A stretch of DNA of 64,000 nt from Sphingomonas taxi. GTDB lineage: Bacteria > Pseudomonadota > Alphaproteobacteria > Sphingomonadales > Sphingomonadaceae. Position 1 is the first letter of the stretch, and every line of letters begins with the position of its first letter. The DNA is taken from contig QFQI01000007.1 of assembly GCA_003243195.1 (NCBI GenBank), forward strand, positions 1 to 64,000, given 5' to 3'. Positions 52,007 through 61,612 of this stretch are shown in pieces. The position numbers and the translations under genes are program-made. The notes beneath the pieces are model-generated. The model worked only from the letters and a program-made list of their open reading frames with translations, did not search any database and was not told the DNA's origin.

Positions 52007-53098
52007 ATGAACCTTGGCTTTTCCATCGCCGCGGCCCTTGCGCTCGGCGTTTCCGGTACGGCGCTGGCGCAGTCCGGCACTTCCCTGAATACACCGCCCC
52101 CGCCACCGCCCGCGCCGGTGGCGACCCAGCCGGCCGCCGCCGCCGCCGACATGCAGGTGGTGCTGGACCAGCTTGCCCTGCTCGGCACCAAACCGATCGA
52201 GACGCTCACCCCGGTCGAGGCGCGCATCCAGCCATCCGCCGCCGACGCGGCGAAGGCGGCGATGCGCAAGGCCGGCATATCGACCGCCCCTGATCCGGCC
52301 GTGACGACGCAGGACCTGCCCTATGGCAGCGATCCGATGCAGTTCGCGCGCATCTACAAGCCCGGCGCCGCCGCCGGCATGGGCGCCGCGCTGCCGGTGA
52401 TCGTCTATTATCACGGCGGCGGCTGGGTGATCGCCGACGTCAACACCTATGACGCGACGCCGCGACTGCTCTCCAAGCAGTTGAACGCGATCGTCGTGTC
52501 GGTCGAATACCGCCACGCGCCGGAAGCGAAGTTTCCCGCCCAGCACGAGGATGCCGCCGCCGCCTACCGCTGGGTGCTGCAGAACGCCGCGTCATGGGGC
52601 GGCGATCCGGCGAGGATCGCGCTGGCCGGCGAAAGCGCGGGCGGCAACCTGGCGGTCGCCACCGCCATCTATGCGCGCGACAACGGGCTGACGAAGCCGC
52701 TGCACATCCTGTCGGTCTATCCGATCGCCAACAGCGACATGACGCTGCCGTCGCGACGCGATTCGTTCAACGCCAAGCCGCTCAACACGCCGATGCTCGG
52801 CTGGTTCGGCCATTATTATGCGACATCGCCGGCCGACATGCAGGATCCGCGCCTCAATCTGGTGGGCGCGAACCTGCGCGGCCTGCCGCCGACCACGATC
52901 GTCAACGCGCAGATCGACCCGCTGCGCTCCGACGGCGAGACGCTGGCACAGGCGATGCGCGGCGCCGGCGTGCGCGTCGAGCAGCGCACCTTTGCGGGCG
53001 TGACGCACGAATTCTTCGGCATGGGGCAGATCGTGCGCGGGGCATATGACGCGAACCTCTATGCGGTCGCGCGCATGAAGACCGCCTTCGGCATGTGA
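52007..53098 (+). CDS. Alpha/beta hydrolase of the hormone-sensitive lipase family, exported
   Basis: A 363-residue protein. A signal peptide (to TALAQS) is followed by a Pro-rich linker. The HSL family motif HGGGW starts at His136, and the nucleophile is Ser210 in GESAGGN. The acid (DPLRSDGE) and His (GVTHEFFG) come later. It hydrolyses short-chain esters in the periplasm or outside. It is followed 13 bp later by a DUF4142 gene, which may be co-transcribed. Confidence 0.92.
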   Translation: MNLGFSIAAALALGVSGTALAQSGTSLNTPPPPPPAPVATQPAAAAADMQVVLDQLALLGTKPIETLTPVEARIQPSAADAAKAAMRKAGISTAPDPAVTTQDLPYGSDPMQFARIYKPGAAAGMGAALPVIVYYHGGGWVIADVNTYDATPRLLSKQLNAIVVSVEYRHAPEAKFPAQHEDAAAAYRWVLQNAASWGGDPARIALAGESAGGNLAVATAIYARDNGLTKPLHILSVYPIANSDMTLPSRRDSFNAKPLNTPMLGWFGHYYATSPADMQDPRLNLVGANLRGLPPTTIVNAQIDPLRSDGETLAQAMRGAGVRVEQRTFAGVTHEFFGMGQIVRGAYDANLYAVARMKTAFGM

Positions 53099-53111
53099 TG
53101 GGAGAGTGACG

Positions 53112-53594
53112 ATGAAGAACCATGTTCCGCTTGCCGCGATCGGCCTGATCGTCGCGCTTCCCGCCGCCGCGCAGGTGATGACCCCGGCGACCTATGTCGC
53201 GACCGCCGGCGCCAGTGACCTGTACGAGCGGACGTCGAGCCAGTTGGTGCTCGAATCGACCAGCGATCCCAAGGTCCGCTCGTTCGCGCAGATGATGGTG
53301 ACCGACCACGGACGGAGCACCGCGATGGTGAAGGCGGCCGCCGCCCGCGCGCGTGTGAAGGCCACGCCGCCGACGCTTACGCCGGCACAGGCGGAGATGA
53401 TCGCGCAGTTGCGCAGCGAGATGGGAACGGGTCGCGACCGGGCCTATGTCGCGCAACAGAAGGCGGCGCACAATCAGGCGCTGGCGGTGCAGCAGGCCTA
53501 CGCCGCCGACGGCACCGCCGCCCCGCTGAAGGCGGCGGCACGCCGGATCGTGCCGGTGGTGCAGCATCATATCGAGATGCTGAAGGCGATGTGA
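53112..53594 (+). CDS. DUF4142 family exported protein
   Basis: A 160-residue protein with a signal peptide (MKNHVPLAAIGLIVALPAAAQ). The mature part is a four-helix bundle of the DUF4142 type, with conserved SSQLVLESTSDPKVRSFAQMMVTDHGRST. ATG 53112 follows GGGAG at a suitable distance. Such proteins are stress-linked and structurally like ferritins, but the function is not established. Confidence 0.85.
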   Translation: MKNHVPLAAIGLIVALPAAAQVMTPATYVATAGASDLYERTSSQLVLESTSDPKVRSFAQMMVTDHGRSTAMVKAAAARARVKATPPTLTPAQAEMIAQLRSEMGTGRDRAYVAQQKAAHNQALAVQQAYAADGTAAPLKAAARRIVPVVQHHIEMLKAM

Positions 53595-53603
53595 CCCGCC
53601 GGT

Positions 53604-53628
53604 GGGGGAGCGGCGCGTTCGCTCCCCC
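53604..53628. terminator. Bidirectional terminator hairpin
   Basis: GGGGGAGCG (53604-53612) and CGCTCCCCC (53620-53628) form a perfect 9-bp stem with a 7-nt loop. It lies between the convergent DUF4142 and alkaline phosphatase genes. Confidence 0.7.
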
Positions 53629-53637
53629 GCCCGTCGG

Positions 53638-55305
53638 TCATTTCCGCGGCGATCCGGCCGGGCAGGTGTCGCCCGCGCCCGCGTCCAGATCGAGGCAACG
53701 GCCGTCCAGCCCTGTCACCGGCAGCGCGATCGTCGCGGCCAGCGTGGGGGCGATGTCGACGGTTTCCACCGACAGCGGCTGCTCGAACCCGACCATCCCC
53801 TTGCGCCAGAACAGGATCGGCACGCGCCGGTCATAGTCCCACGGGCTGCCGTGCGTCTCGACATAGAAAGGGGCGGGTGCGCCGATCGTCGTCACGCGGG
53901 GCTTCAGCAGCACCATCAGGTCGCCCGAGCGCTGTGGATCATAGGATGCCCGCGCACGTTCGATCAGCGTCCATGTCTCCGGCGGCGTGGTCGCCATTGG
54001 CGTCGCGGCGATCTCGTCGCGGGTGAAGGCGGCGGCGACCTGCGGCAACGCCAGGTAACGGCGTTTCGCCTCCGCCAGCACCCGCGCGCGCTGCGCGGCG
54101 GGCACCGAATCGGCGACATAGACGTCGCTCTCCGGCCCGAGCAGCACCGGTCCCGCCACACCCAGGTCGCGGCCGATCGCCGCGCCGACGACCTTCGACG
54201 CGGCGGCGGGGGAGACATGCTCCTCCATCGGCATCGCGCGCTGAAGTTGCCGTTCGGTCATGTCGTGCGCGCCGTGGTCGGCGGTCAGTACCACTTCATA
54301 GTCGATGTTCCAGCGATCCAGCTCGTCCAGGAACGCGCCGATCGTCTGGTCGAGCTGCGCCATCTGGATGCACATCTCCGACCCCTGCGTGCCCAGCGCA
54401 TGGCCGACGTAATCGGTCGCCGACGCGCCGATCGCGATCAGATCGGTGGCCGGTCCCTGGCCGAGCTTCATGTCCTGGATCAGCCCGGCGGCGAGCGCGA
54501 ACACCGCGCCGTCCAGCGCGGGCGAGGCGCGGAACGACTTGGCGTCGCCCGCCGCGCGCGCGAATTGCCCGGCGCCGATCGTCTGCTGCCCGACCGCGAT
54601 CGGCCGCGCCAGCGCCTTGCAATAGCCCGGCATCGGCAGCGGCTGCTGCGGGGCGGCGAGCAGCCGGGCGGTCGCATCGTTGGCGCGCGTCACCACCGCC
54701 GGCACCGGCGCGGTGCTGCGCGAGGGCAAAGTGATGAAATGGTCGGTCGCCCAGAACCACAACTGATCGGTGTGGTGCCCGCCCATCATGATCGCGGCGC
54801 GGTCCTTGCCCGCCACCGCGACGACGCGCGTCGCCGGATTGGCCTGCTTCATCATGTCGCCCAGCGTCGGCACCTTCAGGTGCAGGTCGGACGGCGCATA
54901 TTTGTCATGGTCACTGCCCGGCGTCCGCTCGTCCTCCGCGCAATAGACCAGCTTGTCGGGCCGCCCGACCTTCTGGTCGAGCCAGGTGTTGGCGATGATC
55001 CCGGTATGCGCGGGGCGCATCCCCGTCAGGATCGTCGAATGGCCGGGGCACGTCTCGGTCGCGGCATGGCTCTGGTAGCCCGACGGGAAGACCACGCCGC
55101 CGAGCAACCGCGTGAAACCGTCGGTGAAGTGGTTGCGATATTGTGCGAACAGATCGGCGGAGAACTGATCCACCGAGATGGCGACGATCAGCTTCGGCGG
55201 GGTGCGCGGCGTGGCGGCCGGCGCGGGCGCGGGCGCAGTTTGCGCCAGAAGCGGCGCGGGCGCGGCGGCGGTGGCGAGCAGGGCGGCGGCGAGCAGGGCT
55301 TTCAT
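53638..55305 (-). CDS. phoK: Alkaline phosphatase PhoK type
   Basis: A 555-residue exported phosphatase. The signal peptide is MKALLAAALLATAAAPAPLLAQ. The nucleophile Thr91 lies in ETCPGHSTILTG, and zinc-binding blocks include AISVDQF, TADHGAHDM and FYVETHGSPWDYDRR. Length and the Thr nucleophile match Sphingomonas PhoK (about 559 residues, Thr89), a calcium-tolerant periplasmic or secreted enzyme known for uranyl phosphate precipitation. ATG 55305 is preferred over an upstream TTG. Confidence 0.9.
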   Translation of the reverse strand: MKALLAAALLATAAAPAPLLAQTAPAPAPAATPRTPPKLIVAISVDQFSADLFAQYRNHFTDGFTRLLGGVVFPSGYQSHAATETCPGHSTILTGMRPAHTGIIANTWLDQKVGRPDKLVYCAEDERTPGSDHDKYAPSDLHLKVPTLGDMMKQANPATRVVAVAGKDRAAIMMGGHHTDQLWFWATDHFITLPSRSTAPVPAVVTRANDATARLLAAPQQPLPMPGYCKALARPIAVGQQTIGAGQFARAAGDAKSFRASPALDGAVFALAAGLIQDMKLGQGPATDLIAIGASATDYVGHALGTQGSEMCIQMAQLDQTIGAFLDELDRWNIDYEVVLTADHGAHDMTERQLQRAMPMEEHVSPAAASKVVGAAIGRDLGVAGPVLLGPESDVYVADSVPAAQRARVLAEAKRRYLALPQVAAAFTRDEIAATPMATTPPETWTLIERARASYDPQRSGDLMVLLKPRVTTIGAPAPFYVETHGSPWDYDRRVPILFWRKGMVGFEQPLSVETVDIAPTLAATIALPVTGLDGRCLDLDAGAGDTCPAGSPRK

Positions 55306-55354
55306 GGGCAACCTTGATGCAACAGGGGGGCGGTGCCGCTATGGTCTGCGGCTT

Positions 55355-57379
55355 ATGGTCAGGCAAGCTGTGCGCGCGGCGCTTTTCATCCTCATGACAG
55401 GCTGGCTGCTGCCGTGCGCGGCGCAGGGGCAACCGCGCCATGTCGCGATGACGCTGGTCGCCGAGAGCGCGCGTCCGGCGTCGGGTGAGCCCGTGGCGCT
55501 GGCGATCCGCGCGGTGCCGCAACCGGGGTGGCATGGTTACTGGCGCAATCCCGGCGACGCGGGCGTGGCGACCCGCGCGACATGGACGCTGCCGGCCGGG
55601 ACGAGCGCGGGCGCGCTCGACTATCCGGTGCCGTCGCGGCTGCTGGTCGCGGGATTGATGAACCATGTCTACGAGCGGCCATGGGCGTTGCTGACCACGC
55701 TGACGGTGCCCGCGGGGCTGGCGACGGGCACGCCGCTGCCGATCCGCGTGAGGCTGGATTACCTGGTCTGCACCGAGTCGATCTGCGTGCCCGAATCGCA
55801 GGAACTGGCGACGCGGCTGACGGTCGGCGACGGGGCGGTCGCCCCGGCGCGGCGCGCGCAGTTTGACGCGTGGCGGCGCGCGCTGCCACGTCCGCTGGGC
55901 AGTGTCGCGACCTGGCAGGACGACGGCGGGCGCTTCCGCCTGTCGGTGCCCTATCCGCGCGACGCGCCGCTGGGCGATGCGTGGTTCTACCCCGTGGCGG
56001 CGGGCGCGATCGACTATGCCGCGCCGCAGACGGTGACGCGCGATGGCGACCGCGTGGTGATCGAGACAAAGGCCGCCGCCGCGCCGGCGTCGGGCCGGAT
56101 CGAGGGGGTGCTGGCGAGCGGCGACGGCACCGGGCTGGCGCTGATCGCGCGGCCGGGCGCGGTCGCGCCGGCAAGCGACGGCGGAGGCTGGCGCATGGCG
56201 CTCGCCGCCTTCGCGGGCGCGGTGCTGGGCGGGTTGCTGCTCAACGTCATGCCATGCGTCTTCCCGATCCTTAGCCTGAAGGCGCTGGGACTAGCGCGGT
56301 CGGGAGAGGGCGAGCGGCAGGCGCGCGCGGAGGCGCTCGCCTATGCCGCAGGCGTGATCCTGGTGTGCCTGGCGCTGGGTGCGACCTTGCTGGGCCTGCG
56401 TGCCGGCGGGGCGAGCGCCGGCTGGGCGTTCCAGTTGCAGGATCCGCGCGTCGTCGGAATGCTGTTGCTGCTGGTGGTCGCCATTGCGCTCAATCTCGCC
56501 GGACTGTTCGAGCTGCCGACGCCGGCGTTCGCCGGGCGCAGCGGGACGACGGGGGCGTTCATGACCGGCGCGCTGGCCGCGTTCGTGGCGACGCCGTGTA
56601 CCGGACCGTTCATGGGCGCGGCGCTGGGCGCGGCGCTGGTGCTGCCGGCCGCCGCCGCGCTGCTGGTGTTCGCCGGACTGGGGCTGGGGATCGCGTTGCC
56701 GTTCCTCGCGGTCGGCTTCGTGCCGGCGCTGCGCCGTCGCATGCCACGGCCGGGATTGTGGATGGTCACGTTGCGCCGGCTGTTGTCGGTGCCGATGTTC
56801 CTAACCGCGCTGGCGCTGGCGTGGGTGCTGGGGCGACAGGCGGGGGTGGACGGCATGGCGCTGGGGCTTGCCGCCGCGCTGCTGACTGCGCTGGGCCTGT
56901 GGTGGACCGGGCGGCGGCAGCATGGCGGCGCGGGCGGTGCATGGGTGCCGGCGGCGGCGGCGCTGTTGCTGGCGACCGCCGGCGTGGCGACGGTGCGGCC
57001 GGCGCGCGGCGGCGGTGCGGCGGTGACGGCGCTGCCCGGCGCGGAGCCGTTCTCCGAGGCGCGGCTGGCGGCGCTGCGCGCGCAGGGGCGGCCGGTGTTC
57101 GCCTATTTCACCGCCGACTGGTGCCTGACCTGCAAGGTGAACGAGAAGGCGGCGATCGAAACCGCCGCCGTCGCCGATGCCTTTGCGCGCGGCAAGGTGG
57201 CGGTGCTGGTCGGCGACTGGACCGACGGCGACCCCGCGCTGGGCCGCTTCATCGAAGCGCACAACCGCGCCGGCGTGCCGTTGTACCTGTGGTACGCGCC
57301 CGCCGCGCCCGCCCCGCGCGTGCTGCCGCAGGTGCTGACCGGCGGGATGCTGACCGCGCTGCCGGGCGGCCGATCGTGA
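55355..57379 (+). CDS. dsbD: Protein-disulfide reductase DsbD family
   Basis: A 674-residue protein in three parts. A signal and a periplasmic N-terminal domain (PRHVAMTLVAESARPASGEPVALAI, with LVCTESICVPE) come first. The eight-helix membrane domain has cysteines in NVMPCVFPILSLK and ATPCTGPFMGAALG. The C-terminal thioredoxin domain has DWCLTCK. It moves electrons from cytoplasmic thioredoxin to periplasmic partners such as CcmG. The start is ATG 55355. Confidence 0.92.
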   Translation: MVRQAVRAALFILMTGWLLPCAAQGQPRHVAMTLVAESARPASGEPVALAIRAVPQPGWHGYWRNPGDAGVATRATWTLPAGTSAGALDYPVPSRLLVAGLMNHVYERPWALLTTLTVPAGLATGTPLPIRVRLDYLVCTESICVPESQELATRLTVGDGAVAPARRAQFDAWRRALPRPLGSVATWQDDGGRFRLSVPYPRDAPLGDAWFYPVAAGAIDYAAPQTVTRDGDRVVIETKAAAAPASGRIEGVLASGDGTGLALIARPGAVAPASDGGGWRMALAAFAGAVLGGLLLNVMPCVFPILSLKALGLARSGEGERQARAEALAYAAGVILVCLALGATLLGLRAGGASAGWAFQLQDPRVVGMLLLLVVAIALNLAGLFELPTPAFAGRSGTTGAFMTGALAAFVATPCTGPFMGAALGAALVLPAAAALLVFAGLGLGIALPFLAVGFVPALRRRMPRPGLWMVTLRRLLSVPMFLTALALAWVLGRQAGVDGMALGLAAALLTALGLWWTGRRQHGGAGGAWVPAAAALLLATAGVATVRPARGGGAAVTALPGAEPFSEARLAALRAQGRPVFAYFTADWCLTCKVNEKAAIETAAVADAFARGKVAVLVGDWTDGDPALGRFIEAHNRAGVPLYLWYAPAAPAPRVLPQVLTGGMLTALPGGRS

Positions 57380-57463
57380 CGCGTCGATCACGCGGGTGGT
57401 TGCGCGCGGCGGTGATCTCGATCAGCATGCGGCGAAACGGCACCCTGCGCGTTACGAGGTTCA

Positions 57464-58999
57464 ATGGGGACGAACGCATTCGACGAGATCATGGGCGCCG
57501 ACACCGACGATGGTGCGCGACCCGAACTGCGTGAACTGTGCCAATGGCTCGCCGACACGCCCGAGGATGAACTGCGCCGCCGCCAGCAGGCCGCCGAAAC
57601 CACCTTTCGCCAGCTCGGCATCACGTTCGCGGTATATGGCGAGAGCGAGGCGAGCGAGCGGATCATCCCGTTCGACATCGTGCCGCGCGTGTTCCTGGCC
57701 GACGAATGGGCGCGCCTGTCCGAAGGGCTGGTGCAGCGTGTCGATGCGATCAACGCCTTCCTGGTCGACATCTACGGCGAGCAGCGCATCCTGAAGGAAA
57801 GGGTGCTGCCCGCCGACCTGATCCTGGGCAATGCGCAATTCCGTCCCGAGATCGCCGGCATCCGCCCGCCACACGACGTCTGGGCGCATATCTGCGGCAT
57901 CGACCTGGTGCGCACCGGACCGGACGCGTTCTTCGTGCTGGAGGACAATGCCCGTACGCCGTCCGGCGTCAGCTACATGCTGGAGAATCGCGAGGCGATG
58001 GTGCGGCTGTGCCCGGAGCTGTTCGCCAAGTTCCGTGTCGCGGCGGTGGACAGCTATCCCGACATGCTGCTGGACACGATGCGCTCGGTCGCGCCGCGCG
58101 GCTGCGGCGGGCGGCCGACATGCGTGGTGCTGACGCCCGGCCATTATAACTCGGCCTATTACGAACATAGCTTCCTCGCCGATTCGATGGGCGTCGAACT
58201 GGTCGAGGCCGCCGACCTCGTGGTCGACGACGACATGGTCTACATGCGCACGATCGGCGGGCGGGTGCGCGTCGACGTGATCTATCGCCGGGTCGACGAC
58301 GATTATCTCGACCCCCTGGTGTTCCGTCCCGATTCGATGCTGGGCGTGCCGGGGCTGATCGCCGCCTATGCGGCAGGCAATGTCGCGATCATCAACGCGC
58401 CGGGCAACGGCATCGCCGACGATAAGGCGATCTACAGCTACATGCCGGAGATCGTGCGCTTCTATTCCGGCGGCGCGGCGAAGCTGCCGAACGTCGAGAC
58501 ATATCGCTGCCGCGAGCCGCAGATGCTCAAATACGTCCTAGACCATCTGGAGGAACTGGTGGTCAAGCTGGTGGACGGATCGGGCGGCTATGGCATGCTG
58601 GTCGGCCCCACCGCGTCGAAGGCGGAGGTGGAGCGGTTCCGTGCCGCGCTGCTCGCCGCGCCGGAGCGTTACATTGCGCAGCCGACGCTGGCGCTGTCGA
58701 CCGTGCCGACGCTGGTGGAACAGGGCGTCGCGCCACGCCACGTCGATTTCCGCCCGTTCGTGCTCAGCGGCGCGAACGGCGTGCAGGTCGTGCCCGGCGG
58801 GCTGACGCGCGTCGCGCTGCGGGAGGGATCGCTGGTGGTCAATTCCTCGCAGGGCGGCGGCACGAAGGACAGTTTCGTGCTGATGGCCGAACGCACCGCG
58901 ATGACGCAGACGATGGACGGCATGACGCAGGCGCTGGGCGCGGCCGGGCAGGCGGCAGACGTCGCGACGCAGACGATGGGCAGCGGAGGGTCGCGCTGA
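57464..58999 (+). CDS. Circularly permuted ATP-grasp family protein (DUF404/DUF407)
   Basis: A 511-residue protein. The family blocks are EWARLSEGLVQRVDAINAFLVDIYGEQRI, FFVLEDNARTPSGVSYMLENRE, INAPGNGIADDKAIYSYMPEIVRFY and VDGSGGYGMLVGP. ATP-grasp enzymes form amide bonds by acyl-phosphate intermediates; the substrate here is unknown. It heads a three-gene operon with alpha-E and transglutaminase-like proteins, a conserved association. Confidence 0.93.
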   Translation: MGTNAFDEIMGADTDDGARPELRELCQWLADTPEDELRRRQQAAETTFRQLGITFAVYGESEASERIIPFDIVPRVFLADEWARLSEGLVQRVDAINAFLVDIYGEQRILKERVLPADLILGNAQFRPEIAGIRPPHDVWAHICGIDLVRTGPDAFFVLEDNARTPSGVSYMLENREAMVRLCPELFAKFRVAAVDSYPDMLLDTMRSVAPRGCGGRPTCVVLTPGHYNSAYYEHSFLADSMGVELVEAADLVVDDDMVYMRTIGGRVRVDVIYRRVDDDYLDPLVFRPDSMLGVPGLIAAYAAGNVAIINAPGNGIADDKAIYSYMPEIVRFYSGGAAKLPNVETYRCREPQMLKYVLDHLEELVVKLVDGSGGYGMLVGPTASKAEVERFRAALLAAPERYIAQPTLALSTVPTLVEQGVAPRHVDFRPFVLSGANGVQVVPGGLTRVALREGSLVVNSSQGGGTKDSFVLMAERTAMTQTMDGMTQALGAAGQAADVATQTMGSGGSR

Positions 59000-59934
59000 T
59001 GCTCAGCCGCACCGCCGCCTCGCTCTACTGGCTGGGCCGCTATCTCGAGCGCGCCGACTTCATCGCGCGGCTGGTGGAGGCGACATTGCGCCTCGACGTG
59101 CTGTCGACGCGCTCGGCGGGCGAGGATGCGTGGCGATCGGCGCTGGCGGTCACCGAGACCGACGACGCCTTCGCCGCCACGCACGGCAAGCTGGCGCGCG
59201 AGGAAGTGGCGCGCTTCCTGCTGGCGGGCACGACGCATCCCGGCTCGATCCTGCGCTGTCTGGCGGTGGCGCGCGACAATGCGCGCGCGGTGCGCACCGC
59301 GCTCAGCCGCGAGGCATGGCAGGCGATCAACGCCGCATGGCTGGTGTTCGACCAGCGGATCAGCCGGCTCGACCCCACCGCGACGCTGGCGATCGTCGAT
59401 GCGGTGAAGGCGGAGACGCGCGGGTTCGAGGGCGCGGTGCACCGGATGCTGCGCAACCAGACGACCTCGTTCATCCGGCTGGGGCAGGCGGTGGAGCGCA
59501 CCGACAACACCGCGCGGCTGCTCGACGTCAAATATCACATCCTGCTGCCGGAGGGCGAGCGCGTCGGCGGCACCGTCGACCGCGATCAATGGACGACGAT
59601 CCTGCAGACCGTGTCCGCCGTCACCGCCTTTCGCTGGCTCTACAGTGACGGGCTGACCTCGGCCAATGTCATCGACCTGCTGCTCAGCCGTCCCGAGCTG
59701 CCGCGCAGCCTGGCCGCCTCGACCGAGGAGACCGTGGCGATGCTCACCGCGCTGGCACGCGCCAGCGGCACGCAGGGCGAGGCGGACCGCATGGCGCGCA
59801 CCCGCCAGGCGCGCGTGGCCAAGACCCGCACCGGCGATGTCATCACCGCCGGGCTGCACCAGCATCTTCAGGCACTGATCGTCGAGAATGCGCAACTGCA
59901 CGACGCGATCGGCCGGCAGTTCAAGTTCGGCTGA
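58999..59934 (+). CDS. Alpha-E domain-containing protein (DUF403)
   Basis: A 311-residue all-helical protein. It starts with the family signature MLSRTAASLYWLGRYLERAD and contains NQTTSFIRLGQAVERTDNTARLLDVKYH. Its first base is the last base of the ATP-grasp stop, and its own stop shares a base with the next gene. Alpha-E proteins always travel with the permuted ATP-grasp protein and probably act as its partner. Confidence 0.93.
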   Translation: MLSRTAASLYWLGRYLERADFIARLVEATLRLDVLSTRSAGEDAWRSALAVTETDDAFAATHGKLAREEVARFLLAGTTHPGSILRCLAVARDNARAVRTALSREAWQAINAAWLVFDQRISRLDPTATLAIVDAVKAETRGFEGAVHRMLRNQTTSFIRLGQAVERTDNTARLLDVKYHILLPEGERVGGTVDRDQWTTILQTVSAVTAFRWLYSDGLTSANVIDLLLSRPELPRSLAASTEETVAMLTALARASGTQGEADRMARTRQARVAKTRTGDVITAGLHQHLQALIVENAQLHDAIGRQFKFG

Positions 59935-60734
59935 TGCGGCTCTCCATCGATCATCGCACGCGCTACCGCTTCACCGCGCCGCAGGGGCGGATCGTGCAAC
60001 TGCTGCGCATGACGCCGCGCAACACCCATGACCAGACCGTCGCGGAGTGGAACATCGCGGTCGATTGCGACGCGCGGCTGCGCGAGCATCGCGACGGCTT
60101 CGGCAATCTGACGACGATGCTCTATGCCGAAGGGCCGCTGGACGCGATCGAGATCACGGTGTCGGGAGAGGTGGTGACCAGCCATTCCGACGGGGTGCTG
60201 CACGGCACGTTCGAGCCACTCTCGCCGGCGCTGTACCTGCGCACCACCCCCGCGACGCAGGCGGACGCGGCGCTTACCGACTTCGCGCGATCGGCCACCG
60301 ATGGCCGCGCCCCGATCGCCGCGCTGCATGTGCTGAACGCCGCGCTGCACGGACGATTCGCGCTGGACGGCGGCCGGCCGGAGGCGGGGCTGGGCGCCGC
60401 GCAGGCGTTCGCGCGCGAGACGGTCACGCCGCGCGACCTGGCGCAGATGTTCATCGCCGCCGCGCGGTCGCTGGGCGTGCCGGCGCGCTACGTGACCGGC
60501 TATTGCGACCAGCAGGACGGCGGCCGCCCGACCCCGCACGGCTGGGCAGATGCCTGGGTGGAGGGGCTCGGCTGGATTGGCTTCGACCCGACGCTGAACC
60601 TGTCGCCGGAAGAGCATCACGTCCGCGTCGCGGTCGCGCTGGACGCCGCGGGATCGTCCCCGGTCGCCGGATCGCGGCTGGGGGAAGGGCGCGAGCATCT
60701 GGATGTCGAGGTACAGGTCAGCGCGCAGGAATAG
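59934..60734 (+). CDS. Transglutaminase-like family protein lacking the expected catalytic cysteine
   Basis: A 266-residue protein. The N-terminal bacterial transglutaminase-associated domain (MRLSIDHRTRYRFTAPQGRIVQLLRMTP) precedes a transglutaminase core. His202 and Asp218 (HGWADAWVEGLGWIGFDPT) fit the triad. In the usual G-V-C-Q-D-F-A-H block the sequence reads VTPRDLAQ, with Pro166 at the Cys position. It may be an inactive, binding-only member. It is the third gene of the ATP-grasp/alpha-E operon. Confidence 0.88.
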   Translation: MRLSIDHRTRYRFTAPQGRIVQLLRMTPRNTHDQTVAEWNIAVDCDARLREHRDGFGNLTTMLYAEGPLDAIEITVSGEVVTSHSDGVLHGTFEPLSPALYLRTTPATQADAALTDFARSATDGRAPIAALHVLNAALHGRFALDGGRPEAGLGAAQAFARETVTPRDLAQMFIAAARSLGVPARYVTGYCDQQDGGRPTPHGWADAWVEGLGWIGFDPTLNLSPEEHHVRVAVALDAAGSSPVAGSRLGEGREHLDVEVQVSAQE

Positions 60735-60746
60735 CCGTCGCCCTGG

Positions 60747-61514
60747 CTAGATCCGGGGAAACGGCGGGTAGGTGCCGGGCGGCACGGCTTCTCCCGCGCC
60801 ACGCCGCACCACGACGTGATAGAGCGCCTGCCCCGGCGCGCTGGCGGCGACGATGCCGATCGCCACCTGGATCGCCACGATCGTGCCCGCGCCCCACCAC
60901 CAGGCGCGGTGGATGCGGCCACGGCGGCGACGGTCGGCGACCATCCCGGCCAGCGGGAACAGCATCACCGCGACGAAGACCCCCCATGCCGCATAAGGGA
61001 TCATCAGCGGCATCGGCAGGATCCGCCCGAACGCCGGCCCGGTCAGGATCGCCATGGCGCAGATCATCAGCCGCCGGTGCCATTCGGTACGCCGCCGCAG
61101 CCGGATCGCCGCCGCCACCAGCGCGCCGAACCCGATCACGGACAGCACGTTCATGTAAAGGAACTCGCCGGGCGTGAAGAAGAACGGCACGCCGCCGCGC
61201 CGCACCATCATCGCGGTGGTATGGACGCCGACGATCATCACCGCCGTGGCCCAGCCGGCGCCGATCCATCGCAGCCGGCGATGCAATGTCCGGTCCTCGC
61301 GACCGGCAAAGGCGGTCTGCGCGACGAACAGCAGCGTCCAGCCAAGGAACAGCAGCGCGTGGACATGCACCGCGATCGGCATGGCGAAGGTCGATCGCCC
61401 CATCAGCCATTGCAGCGGAAAGCCGATGAGGATGACCAGCGCCATCGCCACCGCCACCTTCAGGAAGAAGCATTGGTTGCCGGCGCTCGGCCGGTCGACG
61501 ACCACGGATGCCAT
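60747..61514 (-). CDS. Multi-pass membrane protein of unknown function
   Basis: A 255-residue protein with about seven hydrophobic segments, for example VAVAMALVILIGFPLQWLMG, HALLFLGWTLLFVAQTAFAG and AAWGVFVAVMLFPLAGMVAD. Conserved-looking His residues near the first helices (VHVHALL, RTLHRRL) recall DUF2306-like or cytochrome b561-like proteins, but I cannot assign it. It is convergent with the transglutaminase-like gene. Confidence 0.75.
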   Translation of the reverse strand: MASVVVDRPSAGNQCFFLKVAVAMALVILIGFPLQWLMGRSTFAMPIAVHVHALLFLGWTLLFVAQTAFAGREDRTLHRRLRWIGAGWATAVMIVGVHTTAMMVRRGGVPFFFTPGEFLYMNVLSVIGFGALVAAAIRLRRRTEWHRRLMICAMAILTGPAFGRILPMPLMIPYAAWGVFVAVMLFPLAGMVADRRRRGRIHRAWWWGAGTIVAIQVAIGIVAASAPGQALYHVVVRRGAGEAVPPGTYPPFPRI

Positions 61515-61612
61515 GACGTTCCCCCCGGACGATGACGCAGGAAATCTACCACGATGGCAATGGCGTGGAAATGCCCGGCGTGAGGCGCGGTTCGGGCGTC
61601 GTGCGACCGCGG

